Source: JABFRJ01 sp963847145 (GTDB lineage Bacteria > Pseudomonadota > Alphaproteobacteria > Rhizobiales > Hyphomicrobiaceae). From it: a stretch of DNA of 64,000 nucleotides. Both the position numbers and the translations under genes were made by a program. Shown here piece by piece: positions 37,216 to 45,869 of this stretch (position 1 is the stretch's first letter; the number at the start of each line of letters is the position of its first letter). The notes beneath the pieces are model-generated. The model was not told the DNA's origin. It was given only the letters and a program-made list of their open reading frames with translations, and ran no database searches. The stretch covers positions 1-64,000 of the forward strand of contig CAWJYN010000007.1 of the NCBI GenBank assembly GCA_963847145.1, read 5' to 3'.

Positions 37216-38022
37216 CTAGAGCTTCCATCCCGAATGCATGGCAGCGACGCCGCCGGTCAGGTTGCGGTGCGTGACCCGCTCGAAGCCGGCGTCGCCGATC
37301 AGGTTGGCGAAGGCGGTTTGATTGGGGAAGCGGCGGATGCTTTCGACGAGGTACTGATAGCTGGCGCGGTCGCCGGCGGCGAGTTGGCCGAGGGCGGGAA
37401 TGATGTTGAAGGAGTGGAAGTCATAGAGCCTGTCGAGGACCGGGACGGTGACAGACGAGAACTCAAGGCACATGAACCGGCCGCCGACCTTGAGGACGCG
37501 ATGAGCCTCGCTCAGCGCGCGATCCAAGTGGGTCACGTTGCGGATGCCGAAGGCGATCGTGTAGGCGTCAAAGGTGCGATCGGGGAACGGCAGAGCTTCG
37601 GCGTTGCCTTCTGTCAGTGTGATGCGGTGGGAGAGGCCGGCTGCAGCGACGCGCCGCTGGCCAACCGCGAGCATTTCCGGGCTGATATCGACGAGGTCGA
37701 TCGTGGTTGCCGGGCCCGCGGTGCCGGCAATGCGCAGCGCAATGTCGCCGGTGCCGCCGGCCACATCGAGATGGCGGAACGGCTGGGCGCCCCGCGGCGG
37801 GGCGAGCCAGGCGACAAAGTCCCGTTTCCAGAGCCGGTGCAGTCCACCTGACATCAGATCATTCATGAGGTCATAGCGCTCGGCGACGGACGCGAACACG
37901 CCGTTGACGCGGTTCTGGCGGTCTTGCGGCTGGACGCTTTCAAAGCCGAACGTGCCCGACGTATCGGCGGCTTTGGGGCCGGACGGGGAGGTCTGCGGTG
38001 GGGGCGGTAGGTTTGCGCTCAT
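37216..38022 (-). CDS. ubiE: Demethylmenaquinone/ubiquinone biosynthesis methyltransferase UbiE
   Basis: SAM-dependent C-methyltransferase of quinone synthesis. The start at 38022 gives MSANLPPPPQTSPSGP, a Pro-rich head; then FGFESVQPQDRQNRVNGVFA, AERYDLMNDLMSGGLHRLWK, the SAM motif LDVAGGTGDIALRIAG, IAFGIRNVTHLDRAL and FSSVTVPVLDRLYDFHSF. It ends NLTGGVAAMHSGWKL, the canonical C-terminus. 268 residues. It lies 53 bases upstream of ispG, with which it may form a transcript. A perfect palindrome TGACATGTCA sits at 38085-38094 between this gene and the divergent SDR. Confidence 0.95.
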   Translation of the reverse strand: MSANLPPPPQTSPSGPKAADTSGTFGFESVQPQDRQNRVNGVFASVAERYDLMNDLMSGGLHRLWKRDFVAWLAPPRGAQPFRHLDVAGGTGDIALRIAGTAGPATTIDLVDISPEMLAVGQRRVAAAGLSHRITLTEGNAEALPFPDRTFDAYTIAFGIRNVTHLDRALSEAHRVLKVGGRFMCLEFSSVTVPVLDRLYDFHSFNIIPALGQLAAGDRASYQYLVESIRRFPNQTAFANLIGDAGFERVTHRNLTGGVAAMHSGWKL

Positions 38023-38111
38023 AGGCCGTCTATACCCTATCCCGCAGGCTCGCAAAATGTGTCACTGCAGCCGCTCGATTGCCATGACATGTCAACTCTG
38101 GAGACTGTTGC

Positions 38112-38864
38112 ATGACCCGCACCCTTTTCATCACCGGGGGCTCCCGTGGCATTGGCGCTGCTACTGCCCGGCAAGCCGCAGCGGCTGGCTATGATGTGGC
38201 GATCACTTACGCGAGTAACGCCGCCGCTGCGGCGGAGGTGGTCCGGGACGTGGAGATGCACGGCCGCAAAGGGGTGGCTATCGCTTGTGATGCGGTGGAG
38301 CCGGACAGCATCAAGCGGGCGTTCCTGGCCTTCGACAAGAGCTTTCCCCGCCTGGATGCGTTCTTTAACAATGCCGGTATTTTGGGAAAAGCAGGAGCTT
38401 TTGCCGATATTCCAACGGACCAGCTGGTGACTGTGCTGGCAATCAATACGACCGGTGCTTTTGTGGCGGCGCAGGAGGCTGTGCGACGGATGGCCAAATC
38501 CCGGGGCGGCAACGGCGGGGCGATTGTGAATATGTCGTCGGTGGCCGCCAAACTGGGCGGGGCGTTCGAGGCGACGGACTATGCGTTTTCAAAAGGTGGG
38601 ATCGATACGTTGACCGTGGGGCTGGCCAAGGAACTGGCGCCGGATGGTATCCGGGTGAATGCGGTCAGGCCGGGGCTGATCTATACCGACATTCACGAGA
38701 GCAGCGGCATTGCCGGCCGCGTCGACAAATATAAGGACTTGGTGCCGATGAAGCGCGGCGGTACGGCAGATGAAGTAGCGGATGTGGTGCTTTATCTGCT
38801 GTCGGAGAAGTCGTCGTATGTGACGGGCGTGCTGGTCGATGTGGGTGGTGGGCGCGGACTGTGA
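38112..38864 (+). CDS. Short-chain dehydrogenase/reductase (SDR)
   Basis: 250-residue classical SDR. The NAD(P) motif is LFITGGSRGIGAATARQAAA, the NNAG motif is FFNNAGILG and the catalytic serine is in IVNMSSVAAKLGG. The YxxxK active site is unusual: the text is YAFSKGGIDTLTVGLAKELA, giving Tyr and Lys in correct spacing. The end is SSYVTGVLVDVGGGRGL, the glucose-1-dehydrogenase/FabG-like tail. The substrate cannot be inferred. It is divergent from ubiE with only 89 bases between. Confidence 0.85.
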   Translation: MTRTLFITGGSRGIGAATARQAAAAGYDVAITYASNAAAAAEVVRDVEMHGRKGVAIACDAVEPDSIKRAFLAFDKSFPRLDAFFNNAGILGKAGAFADIPTDQLVTVLAINTTGAFVAAQEAVRRMAKSRGGNGGAIVNMSSVAAKLGGAFEATDYAFSKGGIDTLTVGLAKELAPDGIRVNAVRPGLIYTDIHESSGIAGRVDKYKDLVPMKRGGTADEVADVVLYLLSEKSSYVTGVLVDVGGGRGL

Positions 38865-38879
38865 CGCCGCGGCCGCCCA

Positions 38880-38999
38880 ATAAAAATGCGGGGCTCCCGA
38901 TCACAAGAGCCCCGCAAAGGGTGCAAGCCGACAAACGCAGGAGGCGCATGGCTCACAACCGCACAATAGCGCACGCACGCTCCGCGTGTCTTGCGAACA
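38880..38999 (-). ncRNA. Candidate leftward small RNA (promoter plus terminator, no gene)
   Basis: Reading leftwards, a -35-like TTGTGC (39030-39035) and a -10-like TGTTAT (39006-39011), 18 bases apart, would start a transcript near 38999. It would end at the hairpin at 38888-38915, whose minus-strand side is followed by ATTTTTATT. No convincing coding gene lies between; a 15-codon peptide frame starting near 38999 is possible. Predicted length is about 110-120 nt. This rests only on sequence signals. Confidence 0.25.
38888..38915 (-). terminator. Intrinsic terminator, minus-strand orientation
   Basis: A perfect 9-bp GC-rich stem (38888-38896 with 38907-38915), loop of 10. On the minus strand it runs into ATTTTTATT; on the plus strand it is preceded by A-rich DNA and followed by AAAGG. 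So it best terminates leftward transcripts, although the only neighbouring gene that ends here (the SDR) reads rightward. Confidence 0.6.
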
Positions 39000-39180
39000 T
39001 TTTGGATAACAGAGTTTGATTTTTTGCATGCACAATTTCGAGTTGAGTTCATATATTTTTAACCGAATTTTGAAACTGCCGTGCTTCGAGAGCGCTGCGG
39101 GCACGACTGTTCATCAGCAATCAAAGTATTTGCTTCAGATCTTCTTCAGTCATCGGGGGTTCGATGGAGGAGATTTGAAT

Positions 39181-39681
39181 ATGACTGCGATTTCTACTTT
39201 GGCAGCGGCCGATCTTTCGATTGGCGATGCATCTGGCCAGCGGCGCTCGGTCTGGCTGTCGCCACTGTTGCTTGGGCTGGCCGCGCCGATCGTTGCGGGG
39301 CTGATTTTGTTTCCGGAACTGCTGCGCGATGCGCTGGGCGTCGTAGGGGTGCTGCTCGGGCTGGTGTTGCTGATTGCGCTCGGCGCTTATGTGCTCAGTG
39401 TCGTGTCGCCGGGCCGGCCAGAGGCGCTGGCGGTGCGGCCGGAGACGGGGACGGTCGCGGTGATCCTGCGTGGCGCTTTGGCGCAAAGCGAGGTGCTGGT
39501 GGCGTTCAAGAACGTTGCCAAGTTGAGCGCGCTCAACGGCTTTGATCATGACGGCTATGTGCGGCCGATGGTCGAACTCAAGACCCGCGACGGCGATGTG
39601 TGGATCATTCCGTGCGAAGCGGATGAGGGTCAGCTGACGCGCTTGCGCTCAGTGATCGGCGTGCCGGCGCGCAAGCGCTGA
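39181..39681 (+). CDS. Small membrane protein of unknown function
   Basis: 166 residues from ATG 39181, chosen because GGAGGAG lies eight bases upstream; the frame extends further 5' without support. Two hydrophobic helices occupy residues about 27-45 and 51-72 (WLSPLLLGLAAPIVAGLILF; LGVVGVLLGLVLLIALGAYV). The remaining 95 residues are soluble and begin VAVILRGALAQSEVLVAFKN and end TRLRSVIGVPARKR. I know no family for it. About 315 bases precede it. Their promoter-proximal half (39000-39090) is markedly AT-rich for this genome. Confidence 0.65.
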   Translation: MTAISTLAAADLSIGDASGQRRSVWLSPLLLGLAAPIVAGLILFPELLRDALGVVGVLLGLVLLIALGAYVLSVVSPGRPEALAVRPETGTVAVILRGALAQSEVLVAFKNVAKLSALNGFDHDGYVRPMVELKTRDGDVWIIPCEADEGQLTRLRSVIGVPARKR

Positions 39682-39805
39682 GTTGCTGGCCGAAACTCAT
39701 ACGAGGTCGCTGGACCGTTTGGGCTTCGGGTGAACATCGGCTAGAAGGACGCTATCGGCGATTCCGGTGGCCGCGTGATCGTCGCGCGAGGCACCGGCGG
39801 GGCCG

Positions 39806-41203
39806 ATGGATCCCGCGATGGCACCCTCCAGGCACCCTGCCCAATCTGCTGACCAGCACCAGGACGGACCCGCGTCCGGCGGTGTGGCGTTGCCGGCGAG
39901 CTTGCGCGATCTGTGGCCGGCCGGGGTGACCCCGACCGCGGACTACATCGCCGCTGTGCAGCATATGCGGGAGGGGGCGGGACATCTGTTTGTGACGGGC
40001 CGGGCCGGTACGGGCAAGTCGACGCTGCTCAGGACGCTGCGAGAGCTGGTGACCGACGAGATCGTTATTGTAGCGCCGACGGGGTTGGCGGCGGTCAATG
40101 TGGGCGGTCAGACCATTCACTCGTTCTTCGGGTTGCCGCCACGCCTCGTGCGCCCTGACGATATCCGGCGCAGCCGCAACGGCCGCATCATGCGCAAGAT
40201 CAAACATCTGGTGATCGACGAAGTGTCGATGGTGCGCTCCGACTTGATGTGGGCCATCGACCAGTCGCTGCGGGTGAACCGCGGCCGGCCGCGTGATCCG
40301 TTCGGCGGCGTGCGTCTCATGCTGTTCGGTGATCTCCACCAGCTGCCGCCGGTGGTGCAGGAACACGAGGTTGCCGACCACCTCGAGGAAACCTTTGGGG
40401 GGCCGTTTTTCTTCTCCGTGCCTGCTCTGATGGAGGGCGACGGGACCACACTGCTCGAACTCAATCAGGTGTTCCGGCAGAGCGAGGGGCCGCTGCTGGA
40501 TGTGTTGAATAAGGTGCGTGAAGGCCACGTCGATGAGGACGATCTGGCGGTTCTGAACGAGCGGGTGCGGCCGATCCGGACGTTGGCTGAGGGGGAAGTT
40601 TTTGTCATTCTGACACCGACGAATGCGGCGGCGCAGCGGATCAATCTGGCCTATCTGACGGCGCTGAAGGGCGCACCTTACACCTATACCGCGGGGACAA
40701 CGGGCGAGTTCAATCCGAGTGCGCAGCCCACCGATCAAACGCTGACTTTGAAAGTCGGCGCGAAGGTCATCATGTTGCGCAACGATGCGGACCGTCGCTG
40801 GGTCAACGGGTCGATCGCGCGGATTGCGCGGCTGGAAGAGAAGCAGGTTTTCATTTTGCTGGACGGCAAGGAATACGAGGTCGAGCCGGCCTCCTGGGAG
40901 AACCGGCGCTACGCCTATGACCAGGCCGAGCAGAAGATCGTTGAGACGGTGGCCGGCACGTTCACGCAGTTTCCCGTGCGGTTGGCGTGGGCGATGACCA
41001 TCCACAAGAGCCAGGGGATGACCTTGGACAATGTCTATCTGGATCTAGGCCGGGGGACGTTCGCGCACGGGCAATCGTATGTGGCGTTGTCGCGATGCCG
41101 CACGCTGGAGGGGCTGACACTGGCGCGTCCGCTGCAGCCGCGGGATGTGATTTTCGATAAGTCGGCGATGCGTTATCGCGATGTTTTTCATCGGCTTGCG
41201 TGA
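39806..41203 (+). CDS. PIF1-like / RecD-type superfamily 1 DNA helicase
   Basis: 465 residues. Walker A GHLFVTGRAGTGKSTLLRTL, motif Ia VIVAPTGLAAVNVGGQTIHS, Walker B HLVIDEVSMVRSDLMWAID, motif III MLFGDLHQLPPVVQ, and the C-terminal UvrD-like part with AWAMTIHKSQGMTLDNVYLD and YVALSRCRTLEGL. These order and spacing patterns fit PIF1-type 5'-3' helicases, which in eukaryotes unwind G-quadruplexes and in bacteria are poorly studied. The start is the ATG at 39806; a second ATG lies four codons later. Stands alone between a membrane protein and an acetyltransferase. Confidence 0.85.
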   Translation: MDPAMAPSRHPAQSADQHQDGPASGGVALPASLRDLWPAGVTPTADYIAAVQHMREGAGHLFVTGRAGTGKSTLLRTLRELVTDEIVIVAPTGLAAVNVGGQTIHSFFGLPPRLVRPDDIRRSRNGRIMRKIKHLVIDEVSMVRSDLMWAIDQSLRVNRGRPRDPFGGVRLMLFGDLHQLPPVVQEHEVADHLEETFGGPFFFSVPALMEGDGTTLLELNQVFRQSEGPLLDVLNKVREGHVDEDDLAVLNERVRPIRTLAEGEVFVILTPTNAAAQRINLAYLTALKGAPYTYTAGTTGEFNPSAQPTDQTLTLKVGAKVIMLRNDADRRWVNGSIARIARLEEKQVFILLDGKEYEVEPASWENRRYAYDQAEQKIVETVAGTFTQFPVRLAWAMTIHKSQGMTLDNVYLDLGRGTFAHGQSYVALSRCRTLEGLTLARPLQPRDVIFDKSAMRYRDVFHRLA

Positions 41204-41323
41204 GTGCGTGAGCCCAGGTGTGCGGCTCATTCTTGTCCCCTCGACCGGGCGGGCCAGATTATTTTTCCAGCCTGTGGCGTTTATCGTATTGCCGTCGCGC
41301 TGGCGCCGCAGCACACTCATCGG

Positions 41324-41833
41324 ATGCTTGGCTCTTCCGCTAAACTCGCGATCCGTTCCCTGCGCACGAATGATGCGCCTGCACTGGCGGCTGTGTTTCA
41401 TGACAGCTGGCGCTTGGCCTATGACGGGTTGATCCCTGCGACGCACTTGAATCAGATCATCAATCGCCGAACGGAGGCATGGTGGGCGTCGCCGGCGCGG
41501 GGACGTGAGCGCAACTTGGTGCTGGAGTTTGAGGGTAAGGTGGCGGGCTATGCGGCGTTCGGCGCGGCGCGGTCGCGCTCCCGGGCGATGGGCGAGATCT
41601 ACGAACTGTATCTGGGGCCCATCTATCAAGGTGTCGGGCTCGGCGAGCATTTGTTTGAAGCCTGCCGGCATCAGTTGGATCGGGCCAAGTGTAAAGGCCT
41701 GCTGGTCTGGGCACTCGCGGAGAATACGCAAGCGACCAACTTTTACTGGCGCCGCGGCGGGCGGCCGGTCGCCAGTACGGTTGAGACGCTGGCCGGCAAA
41801 AAGCTGGAGAAGATCGCGTTTACGTGGCCGTGA
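41324..41833 (+). CDS. GNAT-family N-acetyltransferase
   Basis: 169 residues, start taken at MLGSSAKLAIRSLRTNDAPA (ATG 41324) because the GNAT fold begins there; the longer frame from 41204 adds unrelated text. The family core includes LVLEFEGKVAGYAAFGAARS, YELYLGPIYQGVGLGEHLFE (acetyl-CoA pyrophosphate loop, Q/RxxGxG/A) and LLVWALAENTQATNFYWRRG, then a C-terminal strand. The acceptor substrate is unknown. About 120 bases separate it from the helicase on the same strand. Confidence 0.8.
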   Translation: MLGSSAKLAIRSLRTNDAPALAAVFHDSWRLAYDGLIPATHLNQIINRRTEAWWASPARGRERNLVLEFEGKVAGYAAFGAARSRSRAMGEIYELYLGPIYQGVGLGEHLFEACRHQLDRAKCKGLLVWALAENTQATNFYWRRGGRPVASTVETLAGKKLEKIAFTWP

Positions 41834-42360
41834 GCGAACATGAGGACGGCCACCTCGTTGCTGAATTTTCGCTCCAAAAACACCTCCAGCGGCCCGGGCT
41901 TCGCAGCCTTACCGGTTCACTATCATCTGTCTCCGGACTAAAAATCCGGGGTGCGGAGCGCGTCGGATGACGCGAGTGCCCGACGGGACGGGCGGGTGCC
42001 CACACGTGTCTTCGGGTGTGGGCAAACTCGATGATATCCCCTCGAGTTCCCAGGGCATGCTTGCGGCATCCGCCGCGCTCCGCGCTGTGTTTGTTTGGAT
42101 CTGCCACGACCGCACTTGCGCCGTTGTCGTAGCCTGCTCTGCCGTCCGTTTACGGACTGCACCGGCCCTGGCATTCAGGGTGTCCGGCAGAGGCGCGGGG
42201 TCGGACAACCGGTTCTGAAGCCCGCCTTGTCCCGCGCTGTTCACAGCACCCCACCGCAGTCGTGAACCCTCTAGAAAGCCCCGGTCGGTGAGGTGCGGCC
42301 AGAATAGGCTCGCATTTGCCGAATTACAATCAGAGGCTGTTGTTAGTGTTAATTTCTCGC
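41834..42360. other. Gene-free, strongly structured 527-base stretch
   Basis: Open frames cross it on both strands but none has family similarity, a ribosome site or a sensible start. Several perfect inverted repeats occur: 9-bp arms at 41997-42005 and 42016-42024, and 6-bp arms at 42144-42149 and 42152-42157, plus CCGGA/TCCGG around 41934-41950. It could be a structured RNA gene or a decayed repeat element. I compared it by eye with tmRNA and RNase P RNA and saw no diagnostic core of either. Confidence 0.4.
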
Positions 42361-43137
42361 TCACTCTTGAGACGTCAGCACGCGCTCCACAAACCCCGAA
42401 ATCGCATCGAGCACGGCGGCTTCCTGATCGCGATGGGGGCTGTGGCCGCAGTTGGCGAGCACCACGCGCTGGACCGGTCCGGGTGCGACCTCGGCGATGG
42501 CGTCGAGTTGCGCAAGGGTGCCGTACTCGTCATCTTCGCCTTGGATCAGCAGCGTTGGCACGGAGAGCGTCTGGCATTCGCGGGCAAGCGACCAGGTGCG
42601 GAAGCGCGGATCAAGCCAGATGCGGGACCAACCGTGAAATGCGTCATCGACGCGGGTGTGATGGCGGGCGAGGCGCTCCTTGAGATCGGACTTTTCGTAG
42701 GTCTCAGCCGCGCGGGCGATGCTTTCGATTGAGCAGGCTTCAACGAGCACGTGCGGTGCCATCAGCACTGTGGCGGTGACGGCGCGTTGCGCGCTGGCCG
42801 CATGAATAAGGGCAATCGATGCGCCGTCAGAGTGACCGATAAGAATTGGCTTCTCGATCCGAAGCGTGTCGAGGAGTTCTGGCAAAATCTGCAGGGCTTC
42901 GTCGTGCATGAAGCGCGGCTGTCGTGGGCCGGCGAGGCCATCTGAGTGCCCGTAGCCAAACCGCGAATAGAGCAGCGCCGGCGCGCCCACGCGGCGCGCG
43001 ACCTTGTCGGGAAAATCGCGCCAGAGGCTCACACAGCCGAGCCCTTCGTGCAGGAACACCAACGGCGGACACGCTGTCGCTGCACCAGGAATACGGCGCA
43101 CTTCGATCTGGCGGCCCTGCACAGTAACGAAAGGCAT
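42361..43137 (-). CDS. Alpha/beta-fold hydrolase
   Basis: 258 residues, start at ATG 43137 (MPFVTVQGRQIEVRRIPG). The oxyanion region is FLHEGLGCVSLWRDFPDKVA. The nucleophile elbow is LIGHSDGASIALIHAAS, with serine followed by Asp as in GHSDG. The acid lies in LLIQGEDDEYGTLAQLD, and the catalytic histidine is in ANCGHSPHRDQEAAVLDAIS. This fits esterases or C-C hydrolases of the MhpC/BioH type; the substrate is not evident. It is followed on its 5' side by a REP-like element and then by livF, both read in the same direction. Confidence 0.85.
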   Translation of the reverse strand: MPFVTVQGRQIEVRRIPGAATACPPLVFLHEGLGCVSLWRDFPDKVARRVGAPALLYSRFGYGHSDGLAGPRQPRFMHDEALQILPELLDTLRIEKPILIGHSDGASIALIHAASAQRAVTATVLMAPHVLVEACSIESIARAAETYEKSDLKERLARHHTRVDDAFHGWSRIWLDPRFRTWSLARECQTLSVPTLLIQGEDDEYGTLAQLDAIAEVAPGPVQRVVLANCGHSPHRDQEAAVLDAISGFVERVLTSQE

Positions 43138-43201
43138 TTGCGAGACTTCCAGTGCAATTTCTTTTGCGAGAAGAACAAGACTTGCCCCGCAATCTCCCAC
43201 T

Positions 43202-43367
43202 CGTCATCCCGGCGAAGGCCGGGACCCACGACAACGCGCAGATTTTCGATTTGAGAAAATCACGACACGCTCGAAGCTACAATACCAAGCCGTGCGGTTC
43301 AAATCTCCATCATCAATCTCCGTCATCAATCCACTTGCCGTGGGTCCCGGCTTTCGCCGGGATGATG
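43202..43367. repeat. REP-like inverted pair, copy A
   Basis: A palindromic element with core CCCGGCGAAGGCCGGG (within 43202-43232) is followed about 105 bases later by the same element in reverse orientation (43339-43367, core with one change: GAAA instead of GAAG). Each arm can form its own hairpin and the two arms can pair with each other. Between them lie two imperfect copies of ATCTCC(A/G)TCATCA. The type is common in Hyphomicrobiales intergenic DNA. Confidence 0.8.
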
Positions 43368-43412
43368 AAAAATGGGACTCTGCCGAACTTGCCAGAACAC
43401 TCGGTTTGGCAA

Positions 43413-44126
43413 TCAAACACCCAGCGTGCGCTGCATCAAGGCTTGGTCGGCCAACAGCGATTTCGGAGCGCCGTTGAAGACCAGCTCGCCTTTGACCAGC
43501 ACGACCACGCGATCGGCGACGGCGGTGACTTCGCTGACGGTTTTGTCGACGACCAGCGTCGTGATGCCGGCGTCACGAACCAGGCGGATGGTCTTCCAGA
43601 TCTCGTCGCGGATCAGCGGGGCCAACCCTTCGGTGGCTTCATCCAGAATAAGCACACGCGGATTGGTCAGTAGCGCGCGACCGATGGACAGCATCTGCTG
43701 TTCGCCGCCGGAGAGTTGCGAGCCCATGTTGGAGGCGCGTTCGCGAATGCGTGGAAACAGATCGAGAATGCGCTCGACGGTCCAGTCGCGCTTGCCGTCG
43801 ATACCGGGGCGTTCGGCAAGTGTGAGATTCTCCATCACGCGCAGGGTTGCGAAAATTCCGCGGCCCTCAGGCACATAGGCAATGCCGCGCTGGGCAATGC
43901 GGAACGGGGCAGCGTTGGTGCAGTCACTGCCGTCGAGATGCACCGTTCCGCTGCGGGATTTCACGAGACCAAGAACGGTGCGGATCAGTGTGGTTTTGCC
44001 CATGCCATTGCGGCCCATCAGGCCGACGGTTTCGCCTGGTGCAAGCGACAGCGACACGCCCCGCAGAATGTGGCTTTCGCCATAGTACGTGTGCAGGTTG
44101 TCGGCGGCGATCAGAGGCATGGTCAT
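43413..44126 (-). CDS. livF: Branched-chain amino-acid-type ABC transporter, ATP-binding protein LivF
   Basis: 237 residues. Walker A GRNGMGKTTLIRTVLG, Q-loop region RGIAYVPEGRGIFATLRVME (the VPEGR signature of LivF), LSGGEQQMLSIGRAL and Walker B VLILDEATEGLAPLI. Usual LivF length. It overlaps livG by one base (TGATG). Liv-type systems import branched-chain amino acids, amides, aromatic acids or other small acids; the substrate is set by the binding protein at 47027. The D-loop Asp-Glu-Ala in place of Asp-Glu-Pro is normal for some LivF proteins. Confidence 0.9.
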   Translation of the reverse strand: MTMPLIAADNLHTYYGESHILRGVSLSLAPGETVGLMGRNGMGKTTLIRTVLGLVKSRSGTVHLDGSDCTNAAPFRIAQRGIAYVPEGRGIFATLRVMENLTLAERPGIDGKRDWTVERILDLFPRIRERASNMGSQLSGGEQQMLSIGRALLTNPRVLILDEATEGLAPLIRDEIWKTIRLVRDAGITTLVVDKTVSEVTAVADRVVVLVKGELVFNGAPKSLLADQALMQRTLGV

Positions 44127-44884
44127 CAGTGGCCTCCGAGGTAGGCAGCCTGCACGGTGGCGTTGTCGCGCACGGCTTGCGGCGTGCCGGTGGCGAGGAC
44201 GGCGCCTTCAACCAGCACCGTCATCACGTCAGCGACGCGGAAGACGAAGTCCATATCGTGCTCGATCAGCAGCACAGCATGATCGCGCGACAGCGATTTG
44301 AGCAAGGCCGCGATGCGTTCGCCCTCCTCCTGACCCATGCCGGCCAACGGTTCGTCAAGCAGCAGCACTTTTGGATCGGTCGCGAGGGTCATGGCAATTT
44401 CGAGCTGGCGCTGTTCGCCGTGGCTCAGTTCGCCAGCGATGCGGCCGCGTGACGTTGTGAGGCCCGCGCGTTCGATGGCGTGGTCAGCGGTGATGATGAG
44501 GGACGATGCGTTCGATGCGCGCGCAAGCAGCGAGGCGATCGTGCTGGTGGATGCTTGTGCTGCAAGACGCACGTTTTCCTGCACGGTGAGCGGCAGAAAG
44601 ATGTTGGTGCGCTGGAACGAGCGGGCGACGCCGGCGCGCGTGCGGCGCCAGGTGTTGAGGCCGGTGATATCGCGGCCTTCGAGTAGGATGCTGCCAGTAC
44701 TCGGCGCAAACTCGCCGGCGAGTAAGTTGACCAACGTGGATTTGCCAGCGCCGTTTGGTCCGATAACGGCATGCAATTCGTTGCGATGGAGAGACAACGA
44801 AACGTCGTGCGTGGCTTTGAGGCCACCGAAACTCTTGGAGAGGCCGCGCGTTTCGAGCACTGCCTCAGAGAGGGTCTCAGCCAT
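44126..44884 (-). CDS. livG: Branched-chain amino-acid-type ABC transporter, ATP-binding protein LivG
   Basis: 252 residues from ATG 44884 (MAETLSEAVLETRGLSKSFG). Walker A is GPNGAGKSTLVNLLAG. The family-specific RTRAGVARSFQRTNIFLPLT, LSHGEQRQLEIAMTLA and Walker B VLLLDEPLAGMGQEEGERIA follow. The C-terminal AVRDNATVQAAYLGGH is the standard LivG tail. It overlaps livM by eight bases at its 5' end and livF by one base at its 3' end, a tightly coupled operon. Confidence 0.9.
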   Translation of the reverse strand: MAETLSEAVLETRGLSKSFGGLKATHDVSLSLHRNELHAVIGPNGAGKSTLVNLLAGEFAPSTGSILLEGRDITGLNTWRRTRAGVARSFQRTNIFLPLTVQENVRLAAQASTSTIASLLARASNASSLIITADHAIERAGLTTSRGRIAGELSHGEQRQLEIAMTLATDPKVLLLDEPLAGMGQEEGERIAALLKSLSRDHAVLLIEHDMDFVFRVADVMTVLVEGAVLATGTPQAVRDNATVQAAYLGGH

Positions 44885-45869
44885 GCCCGCCTCCCGTCCC
44901 GGACTTGCGGCGCCAGAGTGTGGAGATGCCGCTCAAACCTTTGGGCAGCAGAATGACGGCCGCGAGGATGACGAAGCCTTCAACCAGCAGAATGCGCTCG
45001 GTGATGAGATGCGCAAACTCGCGGATGCCAGTGAGCGCGAGTGCGCCAAGGATGGGGCCATGCAGGCTGCCGAGCCCGCCAAGCAGGATCATCAACAGCG
45101 CTTCGGCGGATTGATGCCAGCCGACGATTTCCGGGTTCACAAAGCCGCGATGCAGCGCCCACATGTGACCGGCGGCACCCGCCAGCGAGCCCGCCAGCGT
45201 GAAAGCGATCAGCTTGATCGTGAAGGTGTCGTAGCCGATGGCGCGCATGCGATGTTCGTTGACCTTGATGCCTTCCAGCGCGCGCCCGAACAACGTTTTG
45301 AGCAGCAACGCGAGCCCCGCGTACATCAGCACCAATTGAAAGAGTGCGACGTAGTAGATGCCGAGAGGGCGCTGACGGCGCGGCAGTTCGAGCGTGGCAC
45401 CAAAGACTGAGAGTAGCGGCTTGCCAAGATAGGCACCGTCTGTGCCGCCACCCAGCTTGGTGTCGTGGAAGATGAAAAAGATCATCTGCCCGAAGGCGAG
45501 CGTCACCATCAGGAAGAAGAAACCGCTGGTGCGCAACGAGAACAGACCGACGATGAGAGCTGCGATGCCGGCGACGCCCATGGCCAGCGGCAACGTGATC
45601 CAAATCGGCTGCGCGGCATTTTCTGGCGAGATGAGATACACAGCATACGCGGCGAGGCCATAGAACGCGCCATGGCCCAGACTGACCAGGCCCGTCGCGC
45701 CGACCAGCAACTGCATCGAGAGAGCGAGCATTGCTGCAGTCAGCGCCGAGGTGCCAAGCTCGACGTAGAACGGGGCCACGAACTGCGGTGCAATGGCGAG
45801 CACAACGGCGCCGCCGAAGAGCGCAACCCAGCCGGCGGTGGTGTGTGGCAGCAGCCGTGTGTCGGTCAT
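44877..45869 (-). CDS. livM: Branched-chain amino-acid-type ABC transporter permease LivM
   Basis: 330 residues from ATG 45869 (MTDTRLLPHTTAGWVALFGG), chosen because it overlaps the livH stop as ATGA. About nine hydrophobic helices. Family motifs: LLVGATGLVSLGHGAFYGLA, LRTSGFFFLMVTLAFGQMIF, GIKVNEHRMRAIGYDT (the EAA-like loop) and AEALLMILLGGLGSLHGPIL. Forms the inner-membrane pore together with LivH. Confidence 0.9.
   Translation of the reverse strand: MTDTRLLPHTTAGWVALFGGAVVLAIAPQFVAPFYVELGTSALTAAMLALSMQLLVGATGLVSLGHGAFYGLAAYAVYLISPENAAQPIWITLPLAMGVAGIAALIVGLFSLRTSGFFFLMVTLAFGQMIFFIFHDTKLGGGTDGAYLGKPLLSVFGATLELPRRQRPLGIYYVALFQLVLMYAGLALLLKTLFGRALEGIKVNEHRMRAIGYDTFTIKLIAFTLAGSLAGAAGHMWALHRGFVNPEIVGWHQSAEALLMILLGGLGSLHGPILGALALTGIREFAHLITERILLVEGFVILAAVILLPKGLSGISTLWRRKSGTGGGHG

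Noticed and set aside
38085..38094. Palindrome TGACATGTCA as a proven operator between ubiE and the SDR gene
   Set aside because: A 10-bp palindrome can occur by chance and no regulator gene is adjacent; noted only as a candidate.
39752..41005. 417-codon minus-strand frame opposite the PIF1-like helicase
   Set aside because: His/Arg/Gln-rich shadow text; the helicase motifs on the plus strand are unambiguous.
41834..42360. Possible tmRNA (ssrA, including two-piece form) or RNase P RNA
   Set aside because: I found neither a plausible proteolysis-tag frame nor the conserved RNase P core on either strand; hairpins alone are not enough.
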